Shown: positions 1 through 13,189, counted from the stretch's first letter. The stretch: 64,000 bases of DNA from Acanthacorydalis orientalis (GCA_034766995.1 CM068314.1:12645201-12709200); one strand, 5' to 3'. The notes: generated by a model not told the origin, from the letters alone. Made by a program: numbers and translations.

Positions 1-269
1 CATTCCTATACAAATTTCCAATCTTTTTTAGTGTATCTTGTACACTACTTGCACTCCATTTTATATTTCACAAAAGCTGCTAGAGCAGGTGCAATGTTAA
101 AATCTGCATAGAGAGATGTACATTTTAATTAAAATGTACTCCATTACTAAATTGAAATAGTCTGATACGAAATCGTTATTTATTTTACTATTTTGGTTTG
201 TTCACACTACGTTAATAACATATTTAATGTTTTTATACACAAGTTCACACGTACGATTTTACATACACA

Positions 270-319
<50 letters not shown>

Positions 320-935
320 CTTGTTGATATATGTTTTTAAAATTGTAAGGCAATATTTGATAATATTTTGTATAACTAAACTAATGAGCTTTCAAGTTAA
401 ATCTTGATTAAAAATAATAGTAACAAAAAAAACTGTTAACATCAAGTTGTATAATAACCAGACATTAAAATAATTCATTTGCATATTTTAATGTTTCATT
501 AGTCATAATTAAATGAAACTAGAAAATATGTTAATAATAAATAACCTCAAAAACCATCACACAAACAATATATATATATATATATGTAAAGTACATATAT
601 GCAATTTAGAATTTTTAATACCAAAATAATAATTAATATAAATTAATATTTGATGTATGAAATTGATTGGTAATAAATAACCCGTCGTGACAAATGAACT
701 GGAAACAGTAATTTTAAATGCATCTATGGAGATGAATCAATATGTAAATTTTGACAATATTGTGTGGTGAGTTGTTGGTGGTTTCGATCAAAATTTTTTT
801 GTTAATTTAATTTTTGTATTTGTACATGTAACATTTTTGATAGAGAGCCGATAGGGAAGAATGATTGGATGTTTTTGTTATTTTCGTTACCTACCTACAC
901 ATGTACGTATGTACGATGAGTTTGCATTCACTCAG

Positions 936-974
<39 letters not shown>

Positions 975-1372
975 TAGAGAAAAAGAGAGGGAAATATCTG
1001 CTTAATTTACAGAAGGTAGAGTTTCTATAATTATCTAATTATAGTGACTTGATAATACAATTTATAAAAATAAATTATAAATCAAATTTCTAATCACAAT
1101 ATTATTTTTTTAAAAAATTTGTTTAATTTCAAAACAATTATGAAACATCATAAATAAAACATATCATTTCTGTGATTATAATATATAAACATTGAAAATG
1201 TTATTGTCTTCAAAGATTTTTATCAAGTTTTTTCAAAGGACAATCACAGTTATCAATCGATTACAAAAATATATAACACACGACAAGGACGAATCCAGGG
1301 TACGAATTAATAATTATTAATGTACGTACGAATTTTACAAACCAAAATTAATAAATTATTAATTTTGGTTTA
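1..1372. other. AT-rich stretch without recognisable gene
   Basis: Contains two (TA)n tracts and no coding frame of note. Nothing else is seen. Confidence 0.4.
273..316. repeat. (TA)n microsatellite
   Basis: A 44-bp uninterrupted AT/TA run. The window holds more than 40 tracts of at least 20 bp. The others above about 30 bp, not listed separately, are at 936-971, 2659-2695, 4185-4217, 9217-9252, 11383-11421, 13146-13186, 15939-15969, 17584-17626, 19245-19285, 20267-20303, 40017-40050, 42694-42728, 46314-46365, 47337-47370 and 54309-54347. Confidence 0.95.
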
Positions 1373-1785
1373 ATTATTAATTTTGATTTAAATTGAGTTA
1401 TTTAATGAAAAATGGAAAAGAAGTAAATAAGAGCAATTTTTTGTTTGAGTTCAAAATGGGCGGTAAAGAAGCAGAAAGTGCTGGTAAACTAAACGATGCT
1501 TTTGCTGTGAGTGCTGTTAAGGAATGTACGGTGCAATGGTGGTTTCAAAAATTTTATACTGAGGATGAGAGCCTTGAAGATGAAGAAGGTCGACGTCCTT
1601 CGTCAATTCATAAAGACCAAATGAAGGCATTAGTTGAATCAGAACCACGCACAATTTGAGAGCTTATACAAACGTTAGGTATCCAAAAATTTTTGACCAC
1701 TTAAAACAGCTAAGAAGATAAAAAAAGAAAAATATATATGAATATGAAATTCATAAACCGAAATTATTTTTCCTACCAACCTAAT
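1373..1785 (+). pseudogene. Mariner transposon, internally deleted copy A (5'-truncated)
   Basis: About 410 bp of a mariner-type element. The reading frame encodes the N-terminal helix-turn-helix half of the transposase (FLFEFKMGGKEAESAGKLND, CTVQWWFQKF, DESLEDEEGRRPSS) and stops at TGA 1657-1659. Decayed codons continue to the HLKQ-like linker at about 1695-1712. The sequence then jumps straight to the 3' end, at 1752-1785, which is the mariner terminal inverted repeat in reverse (ends CCAACCTAA). The whole catalytic DDD part is missing. Copies B and C have the same structure. No matching 5' inverted repeat is visible. The product cannot be active. Confidence 0.85.
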
Positions 1786-2654
1786 ATTTTTTTACTCCTT
1801 TTTTTCTTTTATTTTCTTACAATATAATACAATTAAATTTAATTAATTAATCACTTACTTTCTTAATAAATATACAAATAAAATTAAAAATTAAATATAT
1901 TTTCTAAAATTAGTTCCATAATGTAATGAAATAAATATTAGCTTACATTCAAGAACATATTAGTTTCAAGATGTCTGATAATATTTGATTAAGTGCTCTA
2001 GATTAAATTGTAACGTATTTTTTATAATATTCCATGTTATCAGAAAAATATCACAATTACTCATTTACAATACATTAGCAATTTTCGTAAGGTATATATT
2101 ACATTTTTGGTATTCATTTAACTAACACGCGTGTATAATAAATAATTTGATCTAAATTCAATATACACATTATTCATACGTAATAATTGCATAAAGTAGA
2201 CAGATATAAAATGGTAATATTTAATTTTTTATCAAAGTTAAATAAAATCGTGTATTTTTATATTACAAAATTTAATATCAAACACTCAACACTGTAAAAA
2301 TATTTTATTTAATAAAAAAATGACATTGAAATATACTCGAATTTCAACATCGTTACTACTTGCTGCTCCTTACATATTACTAGGTCAAGGCTATTTCACT
2401 TATGTCAATAATATTTGTGTTTATGTTTCGTAATATATGATTATAGCTTTTTAACATTTTTTACTTAAAATATGATCACTTCTTTGAAATAAATGTAAGT
2501 TAGCTATAAAAAAGGTGTAATAAAAATGAGCGAAATGCGTTATTTACGAGAATGGAAAAATGTAATAAATATTTTGAATTCCAACTAAGACAATATTTGA
2601 TATCAAGTCATACTTTTGTATTTATTAGTTTGGGATGTTTTCTTAGAAATAAAT

Positions 2655-2699
<45 letters not shown>

Positions 2700-4181
2700 A
2701 AATAAAATTTAAAAAACTTTAAAATTAATTCTATTAACACGATAAAATATTAATGTTCCATAGAAAATATGGAGCAATTTTCGAACGAAATTTTCATTCA
2801 TTTGTTACATGTACTGAAGATAATTAATGAAGTTTTATAATACACGTTCGCGGACTCATGCATGTACAACATTTAGAAAAAAGTACACATTTACTTTCAA
2901 CACACTGAATCGTACTGCTTGAAGTAATTTCTAATATTACTCACTTTATAAAATATATTTCAGGATTAAATAAAGCCGTGGTATATTTACATACTCAATA
3001 AAAAAAATCCTAATTATTATAATTTAAATACTGTTAATTAATGTAATATTATCTCATTTAGTAAAAAGTTAAAAAATAATTTCATTGATTTTATGAAAAC
3101 TTATAATTACGTGTAATAAAATCAGTCTAATAATAATGTTTATTTTCTGTCAAAATTTATATATATATATATATATATACATACTTACAAATGTATATTC
3201 ATATATTTCATAATAGCTTTTCAAAGGAAAAAGAACGTGCTACTCTGATCGTCTTAATATAAACTTTTCTTTTTGGAGAAAAGACTATACTAAAAACTAT
3301 TATTACTTTAATGCAAAATGCCCTGAAATTATTAAATTTATATTATTTATAAGCAATTGCTTATGAAATTTCAACCAAAAATATTGTCTAATTAAATAAT
3401 AAAATATAATATTTTATTAAATTAATCAATTTTATTAAAAACATATAATTTCTCCAATATTAATTTTCTTTCAATAACATTTAAGGATAATAACAAAGAA
3501 AAAAATTGATTTACTTATAGTAATTTTCATGTGGATTATATATAGAGTATTATTTTTGAAACGAATTAATGAGAAATAATATACTATTTGCAATACAGAA
3601 TTATATGGATATAAATTATTATGCAACTCAAAAATGTAAAACCAATATATGTTTTTAAACTACCGATTTATAGAGTAATAAAATATGAAAACAAAACTAA
3701 ACTGTTCAATATTTTTATATCACTAAAATACAATAACATTCACGTTTAATATCAAACGTTACTTAAGGTTTTATTTTTGTGAAATTCTGTTTTCTCAACT
3801 GAAAAAATACAATGAATATATTATTATTTTAATTCATCATATACAATATATAAATTAATATCTGATAATATTTATGTGTATTATAAATAAACGATATGAT
3901 TAATTGAACATAAAATGTCTAATACATATTTTTGATTAAATAAACAATACGACCAGTTGTTATGACTTTTTTTATATGAGTATAATTTAATATACTCTTT
4001 TGTTATTCTTTTTACTCCAGTTCTCTCAAAAATAAATTAATCACGAAACGTTGCGTTATTGTATATATTAAATATAAAAAAACGTATAATTTTTGACAGC
4101 GCCAATAAAAATATTAAAATTATGTTTAAATCTGGAATTTATCTGATATAAATTATATATGTAGAAAAACGTATATACTAT

Positions 4182-4222
<41 letters not shown>

Positions 4223-4274
4223 AGATTTGGTATAATATCATAATAATAAATAAAGAAATAAAAAAAATTCTTAC
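1786..4274. other. AT-rich stretch without recognisable gene
   Basis: No open frame or RNA gene. It holds (TA)n tracts at 2659-2695, 3157-3180 and 4185-4217. If 4275 is a real minus-strand splice donor, this would be intron. Confidence 0.4.
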
Positions 4275-4990
4275 CTGTTGTAGATCAAATAAATTAACTA
4301 ACTCACTAGCTTAAGTCACTTCAATGTATATTACACACAAGTTCTTCAAACACTTTGTTTAAATATAAAAATAAAAACAATAAAATTATCAACTAGAAGT
4401 ACATTGATTGCTCAACTAAATAATTCAACATTAATATTAATCTTTCACAACAATTTTTTTAAATGAAACACCGCGTTGTTAAATAATAACACTTTAATAA
4501 AAAGAAAACAGATCGAAACTCTTCAACAACAATAAAGCGAAACAATAAAACAAAGATCGTCTCAATTACCGAAACATTCGACGAAATTGCACGGGGGAAA
4601 AATTAAAACAAACAAAGAACAGATCAAGCTCACAGAATCGTTTGTTTGCGATGTTAAAAAAGCACCTCGAGTAACGGCAAAATGTATATCCGCGATGGTA
4701 CGTTCAATGCGACGACAGTTGGAGCTTAAATTGGAGCGGCGTTGAAACCGACTGGCGGTTAAAAGCGTCCCGACAAAACTGACGCACCGTTATGTTTCGA
4801 CGTCAGGCGTCGAATACGAGAATCCATTCGTTAATGTTCGGTCGTTTCCGAGTGCACTGTATATGATATAAATCACCTGGTATTCGCGAATCTTCTTGCA
4901 TACAATATCGTATACTTAGATATGTGCTAAGGGCGCATACCATTACCTGCGGCAGCTGGTCGACGCATTACTCGATGTTAAGTCGATCGT
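4275..4990 (-). other. GC-richer island; possible 5' exons of a minus-strand gene
   Basis: The AT-rich background gives way here to a CpG-bearing region (about 4560-4990) with no long reading frame. On the minus strand two strong splice donors can be read: CTGCCGCAG|GTAATG (exon end 4947) and CTACAACAG|GTAAGAA (exon end 4275). A weaker one is ACCAG|GTGATT near 4877. Two donors in one island suggest alternative noncoding first exons, with the coding part to the left of this window. A small hairpin, TTCGACG-tcagg-CGTCGAA, sits at 4796-4814. No transcript evidence is available here; a noncoding RNA is equally possible. Confidence 0.35.
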
Positions 4991-6905
4991 GCTGAAAATA
5001 ATAAAATAACATTCAATTAGTTGATTTCGTTATCTTCCTCTACATTACATTGATTTTTTAATGCCTAAAGACTTCAAAAGTGAAGAATGTAATACATTAA
5101 ACCACTTAAATGGTTAATAATTTAATCTATAAAAGAACTTAGTACTATATAAAATATGTACAATTATTTAAAATAATCTTACGCACTTATATATCAATTT
5201 TTCAAAAGAATCGAAAATTGTAATTAATTATTTAATTAATTTATATCAAACCTCAAATTAACTTTCAAATCTTTCTGTAAATTTAAATGGTGGCACATTT
5301 TTACTTCTCCGTGAATACTTTTTTAATCATTATATATATATGTATGAAAATTAATGCGTTTATTTTTTATTGACTAAATAATTTATTTTAACTTAGTACA
5401 TTATTATATATATATATATATATATTATAATTTCAAGTTAAATTACAATAAAATTGCAAAAATTAAAAAAACTACTTCAAAATATAAATGAATAAATTAA
5501 ATAAATATTATATTAATGAATAGCAAATTTCAATTCTTTGCCACAAAGGACATACATTTATTTTATAATTACGATTCTTATCTTGAATCAAATCTTTGAA
5601 AATAATACAACACAAATAGTTTTTAGATGATTAAAAAATCGTTTGAAATGAATAAATATTAAAATACAGTATTGTTAAAACCAAATTATAGTCTGTTGAA
5701 TCTAAATTTTCTTTTATATAAATATTCCAGCATATCATTAATTAAGATCTAGCAGTAATCTGTTAACATTTACTAAACTTATTTAATTTGATACCTATTG
5801 TCAATATAAACAATATCTTAATGAAATAATATCTCCGTACTTATTACTTACATCATCTAGAATTGAAAAAAGATAATCAAATCCATACCTGGAAAAATAT
5901 TTGTCAAAATATTGTACAGTTCATATTTTTATATGATTTTACTATTATAACTTTGGCACTGTGACTAAAATTATTTTTATAAGTGTGAACCAAAAAATGT
6001 TGGTATAAATTTCCAAATGAGATATTTTTAACAATTTGTAATAAAATTAGACTGAATATGGAAATAAAACACTTCCGATCGCCACTAATACTTGATTAAT
6101 ACTGAACATTAATAATAATATGAATGATAATAAGTATTAAATGATAATATGATACATAATTTTACAGTGAAATAATTACCTCATACTTATACCCCAGTCG
6201 ACAAACACAGCTAGAACTATTATACTTTTATATAAAACGTAAGAGAATCTATTGAATCTATTTCTTACTTCATACTAAATCAATTGATAATAAAATATTA
6301 CGATGGAAATTTGAACGTGATAGTGAAAAAGTAATAACAGAATTTGAATTTATCGTGGCGTTTTATATAATATTTACATTACCATAGGTTTGAAATAAAG
6401 ATTATTATATAATGCAATTGTAATTTGATTCAATAACTAAATTCTATATACAAATAAATAAATTCTTTTCTATTTAATTTGATCTGATAATATTCAATTT
6501 CAATAGAAATAGCATTTTCTTCAAAATATAATCAAAAAAATTACACTTTCTTATTAAACAATATTAGGATAAATTATAATGTATGTGGTATTAATTTATT
6601 GAAGGAAATATCTGATAAATTACCGAATAAATTTGAATTATCAGAAAAAAAGACAGTTAATAATGAAACTATTTGTCTTTGCTATATATATTATCATAAA
6701 AAAATATTTCATTCAAATAATATTATTCAATGTTTATAAAATATTCGGCATAATTTATTTTTCTTACAAATGAATAATTTATAACACATTTTTCTTTAAT
6801 AATTTAATATGTTTCTATGACGATTATCACATTATTTAATTCATATTTGTTGTTAATTATTTTTGTTGTTAATTAATTTTATCTATCTATCTATATCTTT
6901 ATCTA

Positions 6906-6934
<29 letters not shown>
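4991..6934. other. AT-rich stretch without recognisable gene
   Basis: Extremely AT-rich, with no coding frame, hairpin or repeat of note apart from short TA runs. Confidence 0.4.
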
Positions 6935-6939
<5 letters not shown>

Positions 6940-7070
6940 GTTTTTTGTATAATATTTTGTACATTTTCTGAAATTGTACGGAATATTTATGTTTATATAT
7001 ATATATATATATACATAAATATTCCATAAAATTTAAGAAAACGTACAAAATATTATACAAAAAACATTAT
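6935..7070. mobile_element. Fold-back (MITE-like) element, 136 bp, with a TA-tract loop
   Basis: Two arms of about 58 nt are near-perfect inverted copies. The left runs 6935-6992 (starting ATAATGTTTTTTGTATAATA) and the right runs back from 7070. I count four mismatches across the compared 56 positions. The loop is a short (TA)n tract around 6996-7013. The ends fall at the edge of another (TA)n tract. No coding capacity. It is best read as a miniature inverted-repeat element or a fossil hairpin inserted at TA. Transcripts would form a long hairpin. Confidence 0.7.
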
Positions 7071-7140
7071 TAACGATGATAACCCAAATTGGACGAAAAA
7101 TTATGATATTGGTATCATAACAACAGCAAAGATTTTATTT

Positions 7141-7416
7141 TCAACGAATTTTAAATAAGTGTGAATCGTAATATATTACCGTATTAGTGTCTTCATATGT
7201 TCGATCGTCTCTCGGGGATGGAGTCTCTCCGAAATCAATCTCTGTCCCCATGTTGTGTGTTGTCAGTGTATGAATATGGAGCCTCATCCGTGGAATATAT
7301 GAGAGGACTTTTAGAAAACCGACATATCCACGATAAACTGCAATGAAATGTGCGATTTTATAAAACATACGTAGCAATATAACTATGAGAGTGATTATAT
7401 AGATACACTAACATGT

Positions 7417-7448
<32 letters not shown>

Positions 7449-8340
7449 ATATATATATACATTTATATATATATAAATATATATGTATATATATACACAT
7501 GTATATATATATATATATTTATATTACGATATTGAGCTAATATATGCCATGCAAGCGAAGAAACCAGGGGCGGAGCCCCCGAGGTCGCCGAGCGTAGCGA
7601 CTAGGGGTAAGAGCTTCCTAGTTTGTTTAGAAAATGTATACAACTAATATATCAACAAAATGTTATTTATTTTTGTATTATCTGAGTATTGAACGTGTAT
7701 ATTAAATGATACAATTACACAATGTTTGATTTAGAAATACTGTATGATTTGAAAACGTCACGTACAAAGACGATCGAGAAAAAATAAATATTCAAGCAGA
7801 AACGAAGGTGAACAAATAAAGAACAAAAAAAGAGAATAAGCGAAACATTGTTAAAAAAGGTAAATTGATACAAAAGTACAAACATGGCAACTAAGAGTAT
7901 AAAAGATTGCAGTACTTGTTGCACATAAATAAAACATAATCATTCGTCGTTTGTAGACATAAGATACATGTACTCCTACATGTATACACACACTCACCGT
8001 ACGGAATAAGTATACACCGCCTGTCTGTCTTCCTGCACAATTTTAATACGCACACAAAGCACGTGTTATTCCTGAAATTGATAACAAGTTCATCGTTGCT
8101 ACGAAGACGGCGAAGAAGCTCTATGCAGATAATGTTCCACGTTTCCCATCGTTGAATACATAATGACAGCAGGTCTGACATATCCATCATTCAGGACATA
8201 TGAGGCATTCCTGACTTTACCTACTCTTGCGTGTTGCGTCACGACTCTCTCGTGCACCCTAAAATACGTACAATTATAACAGTTGCTCGTTTTGTCTTAA
8301 TCAGAAAGCCAGGTAGATGGATAGGTAGGCAACAGTGGCG
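7141..8340. other. GC-richer island without recognisable gene
   Basis: This unique-looking region has several short open frames on both strands, the longest 99 codons on the minus strand (8190-7891, Cys-rich). None resembles a family I know and none has clear splice borders. A GC-rich double hairpin (separate entry) sits at 7567-7607 and a TA-rich palindromic block at 7411-7520. It may be regulatory DNA or a noncoding transcript. Confidence 0.3.
7567..7607. repeat. GC-rich double hairpin
   Basis: Two perfect stem-loops lie side by side: GGGGC-gga-GCCCC (7567-7579) and GTCGC-cgagcgta-GCGAC (7584-7601). In addition CCCC at 7577-7580 can pair with GGGG at 7604-7607 around the second hairpin. 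The composition differs sharply from the surrounding sequence, which suggests insertion of a small GC-rich palindromic element. Confidence 0.6.
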
Positions 8341-9165
8341 TACATTTTACAAATTCATATATATATATATATATATATTATTTATATTTCTTACAATATA
8401 TATGAGTTGTTGAAAAATTATAAATAATTTCATTAAACATTTTAATAATTAAACGAATATTTTAAAATATAATTTCCTAAATTAAAAACTCTCTCGAAAT
8501 TAAAATATCAAATGAAAAAATTCCACATTCTGGTTTTATCAAAACTTATTCTTTAATGGATCTTTATAATAAATTGCTTCTACATTTGATGATTTATTGT
8601 TTTATTTATTTGAACAACTTTTAGTATATTCCCATTTAAATATAAATATCTTATTAAATTACTGAATTGAAGAAATAATATAAATATTACTGACTGTTCA
8701 GTCGCCAATAAATCAGTATTTTTTAATAAATGAAATAAAAACATGTAAGTGATGTAATTGTGACATTATAAACATTTCTAAATATATTTATTTATTTCGC
8801 TGAATAATAAGTAAAAACCTTTTAATTTCAGAATATAACAACTTAAATGATTTTTACTGTATTTTCTATGCTGAGTTTAAATATAATTCATATTGAACAT
8901 TTTTTTGATATCATTTCGAACCGAGATTTGAAGAACCTATTAACAACCGACATTCATCTAAAATATCCCCTTATTTTAAAATTTAGATCAGAAATTATAA
9001 CTTTGTAATATATTAAATCAACAAAATAATATGTAAAATTTTCATTAAAAAGAAACTTCTTAATCTCGAAAAAACATTTTAATTTTAGAATATCAAACAC
9101 AAAGAAACTAGATAATGGTGATGTTTTGATTTCATTTCCAAATTGTATACTCAAATAAATAAATA

Positions 9166-9214
9166 AAGAGGCCTTTATCCAGCAGTGGATTAACAGGGGC
9201 TGATGATGATGATG

Positions 9215-9216
<2 letters not shown>
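9166..9216 (+). mobile_element. Probable 3' end of a non-LTR retrotransposon with a GAT-repeat tail
   Basis: The segment reads GAGGCCTTTATCCAGCAGTG, then GATTAACAGGGGCTGATGATGATGATGA (9189-9216 in part). This sentence, ending in GCTGATGATGATGATG, closely resembles the final codons and tail of RTE/CR1-like LINEs or SINEs seen in many insects. Only about 50 bp is recognisable, so the insertion would be strongly 5'-truncated. A (TA)n tract has grown directly from the GAT tail. Confidence 0.5.
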
Positions 9217-9257
<41 letters not shown>

Positions 9258-9624
9258 TTAATGAATTTATTCAGCAGAAAATCTTCCAAGATTTAAATTT
9301 AAATCTGATCTTTAAAAATATCTTATTTAATTTTATTATTTGTTAATAAATGAAAAATCCGTTGAATCATATCATTGAAATTACAGACTCAACAAATATA
9401 AATCAAAAGTAATTTATTTTTCATGAAGATTAATTTAAATAGAAAAAGAACTACACTATAGACATTCTCCATTTTTAACGAAATCTGACATAGCCCACAA
9501 AAAATATAGTCACGCAATCTATTACTCACTATTTTAAAGAATTTGTATTTTAGATTGGGTTTCTTGAAAACATGAAATTTAATATATTTAATTAATTTAT
9601 AATATTAAATATTCCTTAATTTTG

Positions 9625-9666
<42 letters not shown>

Positions 9667-9711
9667 GTGTGTGTGTATGTATGTATGTGTGTGTATATAT
9701 GTGTGTGTGTT
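9625..9711. repeat. Compound (TA)n(TG)n microsatellite
   Basis: A pure TA run to 9660, followed by mixed GTAT, GTGT and TGTA units to about 9711. Confidence 0.9.
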
Positions 9712-10991
9712 TGTATCGTTCTAATGTGTAAAAATTAAAATACTTAATAAACATACATTAATATCTAAAAATATAATTATTTAAATAATAAACTGTTTAA
9801 ATTTATGTATTTTTAAAATGAAATATTAAATGGCTATAAAAATAAATATTACTGAATATAAGTTTATTTAAATAATATTTAACAATATAATTTAGAAAGA
9901 AATATGAAATATTTGGCAAAAATTTAATAATACAGTTTGATGTCAATTCTTTATGCAAGTTTTTTTCCAAAATGTGTTTCTATGTTCACAACGAACCGCT
10001 ACTGGAAGCACATTTGTACATAGGTAAATACTGAGCACAAACTATGCACGTAATCCTGATTCAATTAAGTATAGGATATAACAGGATTCGGTTTGTACAG
10101 TTTGTTTTAGTGATGTGTTTTATTCCACACAAGAAAAATTTACCTGGTTTCATATCTAGTGGACAGTACGTCCGTTTCATTTTTTTATATTTTTCTTTTT
10201 AATTTTTAATAACCTTTATAATAATAGTTTTGATTATCCTTGACATATTGGTTATTATTTTTTAAATTATTGTCGAAATATACTTGAAAAGTAATTAATT
10301 AAATATATATTTTTTTTATAAATTTAACGATCATAATTAAGGAACATCAAATATATAGTGAATTTTTATTCTTATTAATTGTTGGAAAACGAACTATTTT
10401 CTTATAAAGGTAAACATAATACATTCATTCTATACAAAATAAACATACATTTAAAAATTAATGTGGAAGAAATACTGAAAAATAATTTGAAAACTAAGTG
10501 CTTTTCCCCAAAATAAAGGTTACAAAATTATTTTTGAGTTTTAATATTTTTAAAAGCTTTCTATATGGGAAAATATGATAAATATTTAATATAATTTTTT
10601 TAGTGCCTACTATAAAAGTATGTTTATGTGAAAATTTGTATATAAAATATTAAAAAATGCAATATATCAACGAAACAGTATTCTTTTTTATATTTATTAG
10701 GAAAAGGTGCAATATTATTGTTTTACTTCCATTATTACGTTTTTAAACTCACATATTTCAAAACATAAACATTACAATAAAAGAACAAACATAATAAATT
10801 CATTCGGTAAAAATTGTTCGACGTCTTGTAAATTTAATGCACCTTCTCGTTCTTCCTGTTACAGAAAAAAAATCATGAGCATGAAGCATTTCTTAATCCC
10901 ACTTTATTGCACCATCAAATAGCTAATCAACAAGGCAAACACTAAAAAGAACACAGAATTTTTGATGGTACTAATTTGTAGAGAGACCATA

Positions 10992-11071
10992 CAGACGATA
11001 CAGTAACTTGAGTCAACAGGGAACGAACAACGTACCTTCGTGAACCCACGTCCACGTCGTCGTATCGTCTG
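10992..11071. other. 80-nt hairpin, precursor-miRNA-like in size
   Basis: CAGACGATAC (10992-11001) is the exact reverse complement of GTATCGTCTG (11062-11071). The next 12 positions inward pair at 8, counting G-U pairs, so the region could fold to a stem of about 22 pairs with a loop near 35 nt. I recognise no known miRNA in either arm. It lies in a GC-richer island (10800-11320) that holds no recognisable gene. Confidence 0.3.
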
Positions 11072-11329
11072 CACTCCTCACGAAAACTATATAAATCTTG
11101 GACCATTCTGTAGATTTAATTCTGACATCTGTTTTCCTTCTTCATGTTTCACTTGCCGGCAGTTATACGAACCACAGTATCAACGTACGTAAAACTTTTC
11201 TTCGTTTCAGAAAATGTATTAATAATTTAATCATCAATGGCTTTTATGAAATCTATCCTCATTGTTTAATATTTTATGGTTATTTTAGGTACAACAAAAT
11301 ATACAAAAACTGAACTTTAGTTACAGAAT

Positions 11330-11375
11330 TATTTAAAGAATTATATTTTGAAATTTAAAATGTTTCTCTAAAGAT

Positions 11376-11423
<48 letters not shown>

Positions 11424-11563
11424 TTTCTCACTAATTTGCTTTCTATATAAATATAAGACTTCATTTAAATAAAACCCTTCCATCATGTTAACTCAAGTTA
11501 CAGCATTTAGAACGACCTTTACATGTTTTCATATAACAATATACATATTATATTAGTTATAAC

Positions 11564-11613
<50 letters not shown>

Positions 11614-12780
11614 GTATATGATATTTTCTATTGCAACATTCGTTGCGAATGTGCATTACATTCTAGTTCGATAAATATATATATATGTACTACTTCAACA
11701 AATTGACTATTGAAATGTACATTTTTAATGGTCTATATTATATTAAAATTCGATATACTGTCTGCCAGTCAGAAATAATACAATGAATTATTTATACATA
11801 TCAATGCACACGTTCGTATTTCCGTATATTACAGAGGATAAGTTTAATTTAAATAGACTTTTGAAGGAAGTGAACTACTTTTGTATCATAATTGAAATTT
11901 ATAAAATTTAAATGTCTATATAAAAATGCATGTTTATGTACTCATATTTTTCAAATGTTGTAGTAAAATTTAAACATATGATTTCGGTTATCTATTTGAA
12001 AATATATAAATATTGAAAAACATATTCGTTAATCTGTGATTTCATTTGTGCAGTAACATTTTTGTATTCTTGCAGCACAGATAGATATAAAAAATCATAT
12101 TTACTTTCAATACTCTAACGTTAAATCTTTTGTTTCGATTAAATATAAAAACTGCAAAAATTTTTATAATTTTTGTAAGTAAAAATGTGTAAATAATGTT
12201 TAACATTAAAATAATGAATTTAAGAAAAATAAGGCTTATTTATAATAATAAATAAAAAAGTTATCTTACTGATTTTTAATCTTATACATATGAATATTGT
12301 ATTCAGGTAAAAAATTATAAAAAAGCAAGTTTATACACAGTTCTGTACAAAATATTATTTTTTTTATATATTTATCTCGTACTTCTATAAATGGTTTTTT
12401 TAATCTTCAATGCTTGCTTATAAAGATGAATATTTTGTTGTTTAATCAAATTTTGCTGCTATAAAAGTATACTTCTAAAAAAGTCGTATATTGCTGGCAA
12501 TATTTTCAAATTTATCAGAGGTATTCGACAGTTTAATTTTCTGTAAACAAGTTATAACATATTACTATTTTTTAATAGTTAAAACTGCTCCAGTAAGATA
12601 ATAATTTACCTAGTTAATAAAATACTAACGTAGACAAGGAGCGAATAAATTTAAAAAAATCGTCTCTATAAATTTATAAAATAACAATGAAACAGTATTC
12701 GTTTCATTTGGAAGTGATGCTACTCGGATGATATATCGACATTTATTGATATAAAATTTTAATGACATCTCTCAGCAGAC
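11330..12780. other. AT-rich stretch without recognisable gene
   Basis: Two long TA tracts and no coding frame of note. Confidence 0.4.
11565..11607. repeat. (TA)n microsatellite
   Basis: A 43-bp TA run followed by TGTATATG units. Confidence 0.95.
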
Positions 12781-13140
12781 AGTGCCGAAAAAAAACACGC
12801 TGTGAACTATTTTATCTACATTTTATGTTATGCTTGTTCACTGTACGTACATTGCGAATAATCGAAAACAAAGGCACAAAATGCGAATGTTCATTTTTCA
12901 TAAATCACTAATATCTGCGATCAGTCACACCAACTGCTTCATTTCTCCAACTCTACGGCCATTATGTATTTCTCATATCAGCTACGGAGCATTGGTGCTT
13001 TCACCATTCCGTAGTTACAGAATGCTGTATGCGAATGTTGCCATCCATCCTAGCAATTAATTTTACATGGAAACAATAGAATGCGCCGGCGCATAACCCT
13101 GTATTATACGACGATCGGTTGATCACCGTTGCAAACAATG
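12780..13140. other. GC-richer island with a 14-bp perfect palindrome
   Basis: A unique-looking stretch in the desert. One open frame of 76 codons (12830-13060, plus) looks random. ATGCGCCGGCGCAT at 13081-13094 is a perfect palindrome, followed by CGGTTGATCACCG, another small stem. No gene is recognised. Confidence 0.3.
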
Positions 13141-13141
13141 T

Positions 13142-13189
<48 letters not shown>

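Larger units (their letters stand above)
8420..10700. other. AT-rich stretch with a LINE-like end fragment
   Basis: No gene. It contains the probable retrotransposon end at 9166-9216, and TA or TA/TG tracts at 9217-9252 and 9625-9711. Open frames here are TA-run artefacts. Confidence 0.4.

Noticed and set aside
7891..8190. 99-codon minus-strand frame, Cys-rich
   Set aside because: No signal peptide, no known Cys pattern and no homologous feel. The start context and borders are unconvincing, so it is treated as chance in a GC-richer island.
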